This document shows positions 9,439-16,440 of a stretch of DNA of 64,000 nucleotides, in pieces (the first letter of the stretch is position 1; each line of letters starts with the position of its first letter). Source of the DNA: an uncultured Clostridia bacterium. Lineage in GTDB: Bacteria > Bacillota > Clostridia > Christensenellales > Aristaeellaceae. Below the pieces are notes generated by a model. It did not search any database, was not told where the DNA came from, and saw only the letters and a list, made by a program, of their open reading frames with translations. The DNA lies in contig CAKTWP010000004.1 of the NCBI GenBank assembly GCA_934630705.1, forward strand, positions 1-64,000, read 5' to 3'. The position numbers were made by a program, and so were the translations under genes.

Positions 9439-9543
9439 TGTTCAAGGGTTAAAGCCTGCTGATAAGATCGCAATACGTGCCGTGTTCCCACGTTACAGTA
9501 TAGAATATGGGCCAATATCAAGCCGGACGAATTACATCTTAGA

Positions 9544-9972
9544 TCAGCGCCATACGCCCCCGATGATATGCCATGCAGCCAGCACTGCCAGCGTCATGCC
9601 TGCCAGCATCCCGCCGCCCATAAGGATAGGCAAGAAAGAGCCAATCCCCCTGCCTTCCCTGCGCAGCATTACAACGCCGTCTCCAATCAGAAGAACGCCG
9701 ACGATTGCCGCCGTCAAAGGAACAAAGAAATAGACAAACAGCCGGATAGCGATTTGAAGCGGCTTCTTTCTTTGCGTCAGCTGCGCCATGGCACCGAAAA
9801 GCAGCATCACGATCGCGTCAAAAAACACAAGATTGCGATAACGGCGCGGTTCCTTCAAAAAACTGCATACCAGCACAATTGTCAGAACAGCTGCCAGCCC
9901 CAGGCAGATATAACCGATGCGCCTGTTCTTCCGCTCCAAACTTGATTTCTGCAAACGATTTGTATAATCCAT
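9544..9972 (-). CDS. Small four-helix membrane protein, unknown function
   Basis: A 142-residue protein with four hydrophobic segments (about residues 20-40, 49-64, 75-97 and 112-136) separated by short charged loops (KEPRRYR, TQRKKP, RREGRG). The first 18 residues are polar and basic, consistent with a cytosolic N-terminus. GAGGA precedes the ATG. I recognise no family. It is downstream of the redox membrane genes on the same strand, with about 60 nt between, and may be transcribed with them. Confidence 0.6.
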   Translation of the reverse strand: MDYTNRLQKSSLERKNRRIGYICLGLAAVLTIVLVCSFLKEPRRYRNLVFFDAIVMLLFGAMAQLTQRKKPLQIAIRLFVYFFVPLTAAIVGVLLIGDGVVMLRREGRGIGSFLPILMGGGMLAGMTLAVLAAWHIIGGVWR

Positions 9973-10035
9973 GTTTTTTCCTCGTTCCTCTTGCTTATGA
10001 AAAGCGCTTCCGCAGGCGGGAGGCCCCTTTCTGGT

Positions 10036-11478
10036 TTACAGCAGCGGTTCAATCAGGCTCTTGAGCTTTTCGTAGGTAACCGACCCTACCTGATTGTAAA
10101 CAATTTTTCCGTTTTGGTCGACTACAACCGTCATGGGCAGCTGGGTGGATCCGCCCAGCGATTTGATTACGTTGCCCGTTTCATCCAGCGCAAACATCAA
10201 ATCAAGTCTCTCTGCGTCAATGAACGCCTGCACATCGTCTGTCACCATGTCCGAGTGCATGGCAATTACGTCAATGGCATCGCCATATTCCTGATGGATT
10301 TGTACGAAATACGGCAGCTCGCCAACGCACGGCGTGCACCACGTCGCCCAGAAATTGAGCACGCGCACCTTCCCCGCATGTTCGGAAAGGGTGTACGTCC
10401 CCCCATCGCCATACAGCGGCACGGTGAAATCCGGGCAGCGCATGCCGACTTCCTTGCCAATGGGCGTGTCATCCTCCTTCTCATCGGACGTTTCCATTGA
10501 TACGGAAGCCGCATCCGGCACGGTCGGCACGTTTTCCGTATCCCGGTTCACATAATAGAACACGCCTGCCAGCACAACCAATGCCATCGACCAGGCAATC
10601 AGCGATCGCATGCGCCGCTTCTGCGTCTTTTTCGAATCGGCTGCTTCGCCGGGCTTGCCCGCTTCGTTGGCCATCAGAACGATCTTCCCCGCCTTTATGC
10701 TGATGGCTTTTGTCGGACAAACGTCGATACAATTGCCGCAGCTGATACACTCATGGTCGCCGACGCGCTTAATGTCCATCTGGCAATGGCTCACGCAGCG
10801 TCCGCAGTTTGTGCACTTGCCGGGTTCTACCTTCACGCCTACCACAGCCAGCCGCGCAAACATGCCGTAAATCGCGCCCAGCGGACAAAGAAAGTGGCAG
10901 AACGCACGATAGCAGAAGATGCATGCGGTGAAAATCAGCACCATGATGATGAATTTACGGGTGAACAGGATATTGAGAATGGAGAACTTTTCGGCATTCA
11001 CCGGATTCGCCAGCAGCCCCATCGCCCCTTCAAACGTGCCTGCCGGACAAATATATTTGCAAAAGCCCGGCACCGGGAAGCGCTGCACGCTGTATGCCAG
11101 CGGAATGCCAATAGCAAATACCGCAAGAATCACGTATTTGAGGTAGGAAAGCCCATGGGTGAAACGGCTCTTTTTGATCTTCGGCGTTGGAATCTTGTGG
11201 AGCAGCTCCTGAATCAGCTCCAATGGGCAGAGCCAGCCACAAATAGTGCGCCCCAGCGTCAGGCCGTAAAGCATCAGAATACCAAGCACATACCATGGCA
11301 CCCGCTTATCCATGGAAGCCAATGCATTCTGCAGCGCTCCCAGCGGACACGCGCCAATCGCGCCAGGGCACGAATAGCAGTTGAAGCCCGGCACGCAGAA
11401 ATTCTTCATCGGGCCGGTATAAATATCCCCTTTGATGAAACCCTTGATGTGGGCATTATAGAGCAGCGCGGCATACAC
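10036..11478 (-). CDS. Polyferredoxin-type 4Fe-4S membrane protein fused to a TlpA thioredoxin domain
   Basis: A 480-residue fusion. The membrane half (to about residue 190) has NapH/CcoG-like cysteine motifs (CYSCPGAIGACPLG, CGWLCPLE, CKYICPAG, CHFLCPLG). Two ferredoxin motifs follow (CTNCGRCVSHC and CISCGNCIDVC, about 210-255), then one helix (about 290-308) and a TlpA/thioredoxin domain with WATWCTPC (about 375). The helix would put the ferredoxins inside and the thioredoxin outside, giving a wire for electrons to an extracytoplasmic disulfide. The annotated GTG has no clear ribosome binding site, and family-like residues (RRLIQ) lie just upstream in frame after a TAA, so the true start is uncertain; CTG 11487 or ATT 11484 are alternatives. 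Confidence 0.85.
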   Translation of the reverse strand: MYAALLYNAHIKGFIKGDIYTGPMKNFCVPGFNCYSCPGAIGACPLGALQNALASMDKRVPWYVLGILMLYGLTLGRTICGWLCPLELIQELLHKIPTPKIKKSRFTHGLSYLKYVILAVFAIGIPLAYSVQRFPVPGFCKYICPAGTFEGAMGLLANPVNAEKFSILNILFTRKFIIMVLIFTACIFCYRAFCHFLCPLGAIYGMFARLAVVGVKVEPGKCTNCGRCVSHCQMDIKRVGDHECISCGNCIDVCPTKAISIKAGKIVLMANEAGKPGEAADSKKTQKRRMRSLIAWSMALVVLAGVFYYVNRDTENVPTVPDAASVSMETSDEKEDDTPIGKEVGMRCPDFTVPLYGDGGTYTLSEHAGKVRVLNFWATWCTPCVGELPYFVQIHQEYGDAIDVIAMHSDMVTDDVQAFIDAERLDLMFALDETGNVIKSLGGSTQLPMTVVVDQNGKIVYNQVGSVTYEKLKSLIEPLL

Positions 11479-11523
11479 CTGAATCAGCCGCCGTTTGGAG
11501 GGCTTATGCGCCCGCTTATCTTC

Positions 11524-12294
11524 TTAGCCAAGGCCAATACACTCCGTACAAATATTGATTGCTTTGATCAGCACATCGCGCATACCGCCGTTGAGCACAC
11601 CGGCAATCAACAGCGCCGCCGCGGCAGCATAGAGAACCACGCGCGCCACGCTATACGCTTTTGTGTTTTGCACCTTTGCGGTTTCAGGCTGCCGCCTGGG
11701 TGCATTTTTTCCTTCTTCGATTTCAGCAAGCATGCTCCTGTAATTCATCTGCTCAAAGGCCATGATGGAGACAAAGCCTACAGCAATCCATGGCGCAACA
11801 TGAAGGAGCATCGCGCCGACAACAGCTTCCAGATCGCGGGAGGCGAAATGTGTCAGATCGGACATGTACAGCCCCACCTGCATGGCGCAAACTGCGCAAA
11901 TGATGGTGCAGGCAATGAACAGCGTTTTGCGTTTTTTCTGTTCACGCACCATCCCGGGCGTGGTTTCCACGCGCTTTTGCAAAAGCGCCAGCTGATTGGC
12001 AACAGGCGGCTTGACTGCAGTTTTTTCTGCGGGCTGACGCACTGCCAACACCGCAATCAGCAGCGCCAGCCAGAGCCAGGCCGACCAGGAGATGCGGCCA
12101 AAATACGCGCCCACGATCTCTCGGCTGTAAATGGGATGGATGTATACGCCACTTTCCGTCCGGTTTGACGCGGCTGTCCCGGTGAAATAGATGTCCGCGC
12201 ATTGCACGATAAGCAGCACCGCCACAAGCAGCGTTGCAGCGACAAGCACCCCCGTCAAAGCGCTGGACACGCGCGCTTTGCTCGTTTCCCTCAT
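11524..12294 (-). CDS. Membrane protein with C-terminal CD1871A-like CXXC segment
   Basis: A 256-residue protein with about five hydrophobic segments. The last 45 residues (a helix, then KAINICTECIGLG at the very end) match the small clostridial CD1871A-family CXXC proteins, which are usually free-standing and encoded beside 4Fe-4S membrane proteins; here that segment is fused to a larger membrane domain. ATG 12294 is chosen because AGGAGGGG lies just upstream; a longer in-frame start has none. Its TAA stop is in the same frame as the next gene, 45 nt before that gene's GTG. It likely partners the downstream iron-sulfur protein in electron transfer. Confidence 0.7.
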   Translation of the reverse strand: MRETSKARVSSALTGVLVAATLLVAVLLIVQCADIYFTGTAASNRTESGVYIHPIYSREIVGAYFGRISWSAWLWLALLIAVLAVRQPAEKTAVKPPVANQLALLQKRVETTPGMVREQKKRKTLFIACTIICAVCAMQVGLYMSDLTHFASRDLEAVVGAMLLHVAPWIAVGFVSIMAFEQMNYRSMLAEIEEGKNAPRRQPETAKVQNTKAYSVARVVLYAAAAALLIAGVLNGGMRDVLIKAINICTECIGLG

Positions 12295-12376
12295 TCGTAA
12301 TCCCCTCCTGCCTTTTTGAAATGCTCCCCATAGATAGCGCGCCATGCCGGACAAAGGAAAACAAATACGCAAAAGT

Positions 12377-12409
12377 GTGGGGGCATGCTGTAAAACGCAT
12401 GCGCCCCAC
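12377..12409 (-). terminator. Hairpin after the TlpA-like gene
   Basis: GTGGGGGCATGC (12377-12388) pairs with GCATGCGCCCCAC (12397-12409) with one bulged base. On the minus strand it follows the stop of the 609-residue redoxin gene and is followed by ACTTTTG, so it may terminate or attenuate before the next membrane gene. Confidence 0.5.
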
Positions 12410-12421
12410 ATGCTGTGTATT

Positions 12422-14251
12422 TTACTGTGCGGCGTTCAGCTGAACGACCAGGCGCCCGCCCTCTTTGGCGAGCAGATAGGTTTCCACAGGCTTCTGATAG
12501 CCGTCCGGTGCTTTGAGGATATGCACCTCATAGGCGTACGGCGCATTGGTAAACTGCACCATCCCATCCGCGTCGGTGAAATACACCTGGCAGGTTTCCG
12601 TCGTGCAGACCTGCACCATCACCTGCGCAATACCGCGGCCATCCTTATCGGTGACCATTACGGTGTAATTCGCCGTGCCATCCGCGTTCATCGTGCTGGG
12701 CGTTTCTGCAGGCACGGTTTCCTTCTTCTTGGAACCGTCTGCCCAGCTCCAGGTGAAATGCTCCGGTTTTCCGTCCGGGTTTTGCGCCGCCGCCATGCTG
12801 CGAATGAGTTCATCCAGATACGTTACATAAGAATCCATCGATTCTTCCGACGGCTGATAGGAAAACGTTGCCAGCGGAGTGCTTTCCTGAACCTTCAGCA
12901 CGCTGGGGAAGACGGAAACATTTACGCCCATTATCGACGACATATCGTCTTCATTGAATATGGAATTAGGCGTATAGAGATAACCTTCATCGTCGTGCTC
13001 CAATTCATTAAGCATAATGTAATTGCTGCCAACAGAAAGATAGGCATGTTCAAAATCCACATCCTGGCCGATGCGAATGCGCAGCTTCACGCTGCTGCCC
13101 TCGCGGAGAACCTTCACCTCCATGCTGTCATCCTTGCCAAAGTCAATGATAGCATCTTTGAATTCGCCTTCAAGGGCTTCAATTTCCACCGTATCGCTCT
13201 CAAGGGTTTTGATCCCCTTATCCTTCGCATCCATGATTTTCTGCGCTTCTTCAGCGGAAACCTTGCGGACGCTGCGGATTGCAGCAACCATTTCCCCATC
13301 AACGTAAGCATCCCGATGGAATAAGAAGGCGACGGTATGCGCTCCGCTCTCATCAAAGGTCACCGCATTCTCCGTCCAGTCCTTGCTGCCTGCCATCACT
13401 TCGCTGACATCCGCCCCGTCAATGGACACGCCGAACACTTCCATCGTGGGCATGTCATCAACGGCATATTCAAATGCAACACCCTCGCCAGCTTCTGCCT
13501 CAAGCGATACCGTGAACGCAGACAGAGAGTCCTTCACTGTTCTGTTGCTGGCATAAACACAGGCACCGTCGCTGGACACAACGAACGGCCAAACCAAATC
13601 TTCTCCATTGGCGTTGGCAATGGTCATTCCCTCCGCGCCAATCGCCTTGTGCATGTCCGCTTCGCTGGACGGCTCCACGTTCGGCTTGACGGACGGCAGG
13701 TCATAAACCATCTGCGGCTCGTCATAATCGTCCGCCGTGAAGGTTTCCAACAACGCAATGAACTTGTTCGCATCCGGAATGGAGCCGCTCTCGCTGAAGC
13801 AGATCACACCGTTTTTATCGATGGCAACGGTGAAAGGGATGCCGCCGGTCGGGTTGTCATACTTGTCATACAGATCGTCGCTATCCAGCCCCATGGGCAG
13901 CACATCCAGCCCCAGTCTCTCCCGCAGCGAAGCAATGGTGTCGCTGGTGTCGTTCTTCTCGGTGCTCAGGCAGACAAACGCGACCTCACCGGAGAGCTTG
14001 CTGCACGCCTCGTTCATCGCGGGCATTTCCATTTTGCACGGGCTGCACCAGCTTGCCCAGAAGTTGAGCAGCATGGCCTTCTTTTCCTTGAGCGCTTCGC
14101 TCAAGGTAAAGACGGAACCGTCGGAGAGCGTCACGGTAAAATCCTCCATCTTGTCGCCCCGTGTATACCCTTCTGCCAATGCGCCGGCGCTGATCGCACA
14201 CAGCAGTGCCAATGCCAGCGTCATCACCAATATCATCAGCATCTTTTGCAT
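12422..14251 (-). CDS. Exported TlpA-like redoxin with long multidomain tail
   Basis: A 609-residue exported protein. Residues 1-26 are a signal peptide (AGALA cleavage, no lipobox). Residues about 30-165 form a TlpA/AhpC-like redoxin with WASWCSPCKMEMP, a typical thioredoxin active site. Residues about 170-510 have no family I recognise. The last 90 residues (TVMVTDKDGRGIAQVMVQVC, VQFTNAPYAYEVHILKAPDGYQ) look like a SpaA/prealbumin-type beta-sandwich found in surface proteins. AAAGGAG precedes the ATG. It is likely an extracytoplasmic acceptor of electrons from the polyferredoxin-thioredoxin protein encoded downstream. The partner relation is inferred from gene order. Confidence 0.75.
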   Translation of the reverse strand: MQKMLMILVMTLALALLCAISAGALAEGYTRGDKMEDFTVTLSDGSVFTLSEALKEKKAMLLNFWASWCSPCKMEMPAMNEACSKLSGEVAFVCLSTEKNDTSDTIASLRERLGLDVLPMGLDSDDLYDKYDNPTGGIPFTVAIDKNGVICFSESGSIPDANKFIALLETFTADDYDEPQMVYDLPSVKPNVEPSSEADMHKAIGAEGMTIANANGEDLVWPFVVSSDGACVYASNRTVKDSLSAFTVSLEAEAGEGVAFEYAVDDMPTMEVFGVSIDGADVSEVMAGSKDWTENAVTFDESGAHTVAFLFHRDAYVDGEMVAAIRSVRKVSAEEAQKIMDAKDKGIKTLESDTVEIEALEGEFKDAIIDFGKDDSMEVKVLREGSSVKLRIRIGQDVDFEHAYLSVGSNYIMLNELEHDDEGYLYTPNSIFNEDDMSSIMGVNVSVFPSVLKVQESTPLATFSYQPSEESMDSYVTYLDELIRSMAAAQNPDGKPEHFTWSWADGSKKKETVPAETPSTMNADGTANYTVMVTDKDGRGIAQVMVQVCTTETCQVYFTDADGMVQFTNAPYAYEVHILKAPDGYQKPVETYLLAKEGGRLVVQLNAAQ

Positions 14252-14269
14252 GATATTAACTCCTTTTCA

Positions 14270-14301
14270 AGAAAAAAAGCAGCCAGGCATTACTGCCTGG
14301 C
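14270..14301 (-). terminator. Intrinsic terminator of the zinc-ribbon gene
   Basis: On the minus strand GCCAGGCA (rc of 14294-14301) pairs with TGCCTGGC (rc of 14282-14289) across a 4-nt loop and is followed by TGC and a run of seven T. A textbook terminator directly downstream of the zinc-ribbon gene. Confidence 0.85.
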
Positions 14302-14317
14302 CGCTCTGTTTCCCAAA

Positions 14318-14605
14318 TTAGTACTGAGGACGATTCTTGGCGAAGCAATCGCGGCAGTACACGGGCCGATCTCCACGGGGCTGGAAGGGCACCTGAGTGG
14401 TGCAGCCGCAGCCATCGCAGATCACTTCATACATCTGGCGTTCGCCACCACGGTTGCCGCCATTCTGGCGACGGGCAGCGCGGCAGGCGGGGCAGCGGCC
14501 GGGCTCATTCTGGAAGCCCTTTTCGGCATAGAAGGCCTGCTCGGAAGCAGTGAAGGTAAATTCCTGGCCGCACTCACGGCAGGTAAGGGTCTTGTCCTGA
14601 TACAT
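14318..14605 (-). CDS. Zinc-ribbon protein (zf-trcl / CxxC-CxxC type)
   Basis: A 95-residue cytosolic protein with two metal-binding halves. The first has CRECGQEFTFTASEQAFY followed by CPACR, the pattern of the probable zinc-ribbon family zf-trcl. The second has CDGCG and, 17 residues on, CRDC, a CxxC-CxxC knuckle. Function in this family is not established; nucleic-acid binding is a guess. The start at 14605 follows AGGAGG by 10 nt; the longer form with an N-terminal MAKKSGG has no ribosome binding site. It has its own promoter and terminator, so it is probably a separate unit from the redox genes. Confidence 0.8.
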   Translation of the reverse strand: MYQDKTLTCRECGQEFTFTASEQAFYAEKGFQNEPGRCPACRAARRQNGGNRGGERQMYEVICDGCGCTTQVPFQPRGDRPVYCRDCFAKNRPQY

Positions 14606-14746
14606 GATACATGTACCTCCTGATTTTTTTGCCAAACCGAGTGATACGTTCCGGTTGTTTCCATAGGGCTCTACGCATCAGTCGTTTGACGATGAACAAA
14701 ACCGGGAGGAACACCTGAAATCCCTTTGGCTTGGTTTACGTATCGT

Positions 14747-14755
14747 ATTATACCA
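14747..14755 (-). promoter_or_regulatory. Extended -10 promoter for the zinc-ribbon gene
   Basis: On the minus strand TGGTATAAT combines a TGn extension with a perfect -10 (14747-14752). No good -35 is seen. It implies a leader of about 135 nt before the start codon, in which I recognise no riboswitch. Confidence 0.5.
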
Positions 14756-14820
14756 CAGGTTGTTAAAAAAGTATAGCCATTTTGGAAAAAACTTTTTTGT
14801 ATTTCGATCCTGTCAAATAC

Positions 14821-14849
14821 TTTACAATTTCAGGCAAATTTGTTATAAT
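14821..14849 (+). promoter_or_regulatory. Strong sigma-A promoter for the XRE regulator
   Basis: TTTACA (14821-14826) and TATAAT (14844-14849) are exactly 17 bp apart. The promoter is followed by GGAGGGG and the XRE gene start, and is divergent from the zinc-ribbon promoter. Confidence 0.85.
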
Positions 14850-14887
14850 AGGTTGAAATTAATTGAATATTGGAGGGGAGATTCCAC

Positions 14888-15214
14888 ATGGTTGATTACG
14901 TTGAAGTGGGCCGCCGTATGAAAGCGAAGAGACGCAGTCTGCGGCGATCACAAGAGGAATTGGCGAAAGCAATCAATATTTCCGTTTCGTTTTATGGAAA
15001 TGTTGAGCGCGGCAAGCGGATTCCGAGCGTAGATACGCTGGTTGCCATTGCGAATGCGCTGGGCGTAGGCACAGACTTTCTGCTTTCCGGCAGCCTGACT
15101 GCAGCCATGGCCAAACGAACGGACGCTGAGATGCGTTTCATTCAGCATTATCTGCGGGATCGCCTATCCGAGCTGGACTATTCCGAGTCAAACAAAGAAG
15201 GAAAGTCGCGCTGA
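14888..15214 (+). CDS. XRE-family transcriptional regulator
   Basis: A 108-residue protein with a single N-terminal helix-turn-helix of the XRE/Cro type (about residues 5-65: MKAKRRSLRRSQEELAKAI then SVSFYGNVERGKRIPSVDTL) and a short C-terminal tail with no recognisable effector domain. ATG 14888 is chosen because GGAGGGG lies 9 nt upstream. It precedes azlCD on the same strand and might control them, but a hairpin and likely second promoter lie between, so its target is unknown. Confidence 0.85.
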   Translation: MVDYVEVGRRMKAKRRSLRRSQEELAKAINISVSFYGNVERGKRIPSVDTLVAIANALGVGTDFLLSGSLTAAMAKRTDAEMRFIQHYLRDRLSELDYSESNKEGKSR

Positions 15215-15291
15215 TCGGTTGGCGTTTTCTGCCTGAATCCGGGCGTTTTTTCCGTCTATCTTTTTCGCGATAATGCGCGTATAATAAGAGG

Positions 15292-15321
15292 CGCTTTCCC
15301 AATGGGAAAGCGTCCTTCTTT
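15292..15321 (+). terminator. Hairpin in the azlC leader
   Basis: CGCTTTCCC (15292-15300) and GGGAAAGCG (15304-15312) form a perfect 9-bp stem with a 3-nt loop, followed by TCCTTCTTTT. It lies just after a TATAAT (15280 region), so it could be a terminator for the XRE gene or an attenuator in the azlC leader. Confidence 0.55.
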
Positions 15322-15349
15322 TATAATTCTTTTGCAGGAGGTGGTTCCC

Positions 15350-16084
15350 ATGGGTTCCCGTCTCCCCCGTCATCAGGCCTTTCAAGAGGGCATGCGGGAT
15401 GGCATCCCCATCGCGCTGGGGTACTTTGCGGTTTCGTTTTCGTTGGGCATTGCGGCCCGGAATATGGGGCTCACGCCCTTTCAGGGCTTTCTGGCCAGCC
15501 TGTTGAACAATGCGTCCGCCGGTGAATATGCAGGCTTTACGCAGATCGCCGCCCAGGCCACATACTGGGAAATGGCGCTGATGACGCTGATTGCCAACGC
15601 CCGCTATTTGCTGATGAGCTGTGCCCTGAGCCAGCGCTTTTCTCCTGATACAGGGCTGGGGCACCGTCTCCTGGTTGGGTTTGACATTACCGATGAAATC
15701 TTCGGCATCACCATTGCCCGTCCCGGCTTCCTGGATCCGTATTATTCCTATGGCGCAATGGTGCTGGCCATTCCAGCCTGGGCCAGCGGCACGGCCTTGG
15801 GCGTGGTGATGGGCAATATCCTGCCTACCCGGATCGTCAGCGCACTGGGCGTGGCGCTGTATGGCATGTTCCTGGCCATTATTATTCCGCCCTGCCGGAA
15901 AAGCCGTGCGGTGGCCGTGCTGGTCGCCGTCAGCTTCCTGCTCAGCTTCGCCGTTGCTTCCATTTCTGTTTTCGCCGTGCTTTCCGATAGTATGCGAACC
16001 ATCCTGCTTACCGTGGTAATTTCCGCCGCCGGAGCGCTGCTGTTTCCCATCGCGCCGGAAAAGGAGGGCGACCATGCGCAATAA
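15350..16084 (+). CDS. azlC: AzlC family branched-chain amino acid exporter subunit
   Basis: A 244-residue membrane protein with an AzlC start (FQEGMRDGIPIALGYFAVSFSLG) and about six to eight helices; the conserved ASAGEYAG and NARYLLMS stretches are visible. With AzlD it exports branched-chain amino acids or analogues. ATG 15350 follows AGGAGGT by about 8 nt; the longer in-frame start overlaps the leader hairpin and is not credible. It overlaps azlD by 11 nt, indicating coupled translation. Confidence 0.92.
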   Translation: MGSRLPRHQAFQEGMRDGIPIALGYFAVSFSLGIAARNMGLTPFQGFLASLLNNASAGEYAGFTQIAAQATYWEMALMTLIANARYLLMSCALSQRFSPDTGLGHRLLVGFDITDEIFGITIARPGFLDPYYSYGAMVLAIPAWASGTALGVVMGNILPTRIVSALGVALYGMFLAIIIPPCRKSRAVAVLVAVSFLLSFAVASISVFAVLSDSMRTILLTVVISAAGALLFPIAPEKEGDHAQ

Positions 16085-16379
16085 TTATGTGTATATCCTG
16101 ATTATGGCTGCCGTAACCTTTCTGATCCGCGTGCTGCCGCTGACACTGATTCGCAAGCAGATCAGAAACCAATTTCTGCGGTCGTTTCTCTATTATGTTC
16201 CCTACGTAACCCTGGCCGTGATGACCTTCCCGGCCATTCTCCATGCCACCCAATCCCCTGTCGCAGGGGCCGCCGCGCTGGCTGTGGGAATCATTGCTTC
16301 CTGGCTGGGAGCCAGCCTGTTCCAGGTAGCTTGCAGCTGCTGCGGGATCGTGCTGGTGCTGGAGCTTTTCCTGGTATAA
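16074..16379 (+). CDS. azlD: AzlD family exporter subunit
   Basis: A 101-residue, four-helix membrane protein of the AzlD family, with the family's IRVLPLTLIRK start and FLYYVPYVTLAVMTFPAIL core. It is the small partner of AzlC in branched-chain amino acid export. AAGGAGG lies inside the end of azlC and the genes overlap, so the two are made together. Confidence 0.92.
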   Translation: MRNNYVYILIMAAVTFLIRVLPLTLIRKQIRNQFLRSFLYYVPYVTLAVMTFPAILHATQSPVAGAAALAVGIIASWLGASLFQVACSCCGIVLVLELFLV

Positions 16380-16390
16380 AATGCCCATAC

Positions 16391-16433
16391 AAAAAGGGAC
16401 GTATCGTTTTTCGTTTTTCGATACGTCCCTTTT
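16391..16433. terminator. Bidirectional terminator between azlD and nrdD
   Basis: AAAAAGGGACGTATCG (16391-16406) pairs with CGATACGTCCCTTTT (16419-16433), a 15-bp stem with A and T runs at its feet. It sits between the convergent azlD and nrdD stop codons and should end both transcripts. Confidence 0.9.
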
Positions 16434-16440
16434 GTGCATT

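Noticed and set aside
11524..11526. Possible recoding (selenocysteine or readthrough) at the stop between the redox genes
   Set aside because: The codon is TAA, not TGA, and the upstream protein ends exactly where CD1871A-type proteins normally end, so a true stop is more likely.
14606..14746. Possible riboswitch in the zinc-ribbon gene leader
   Set aside because: The leader is about 135 nt, but I found no recognisable aptamer core or terminator/antiterminator pair.
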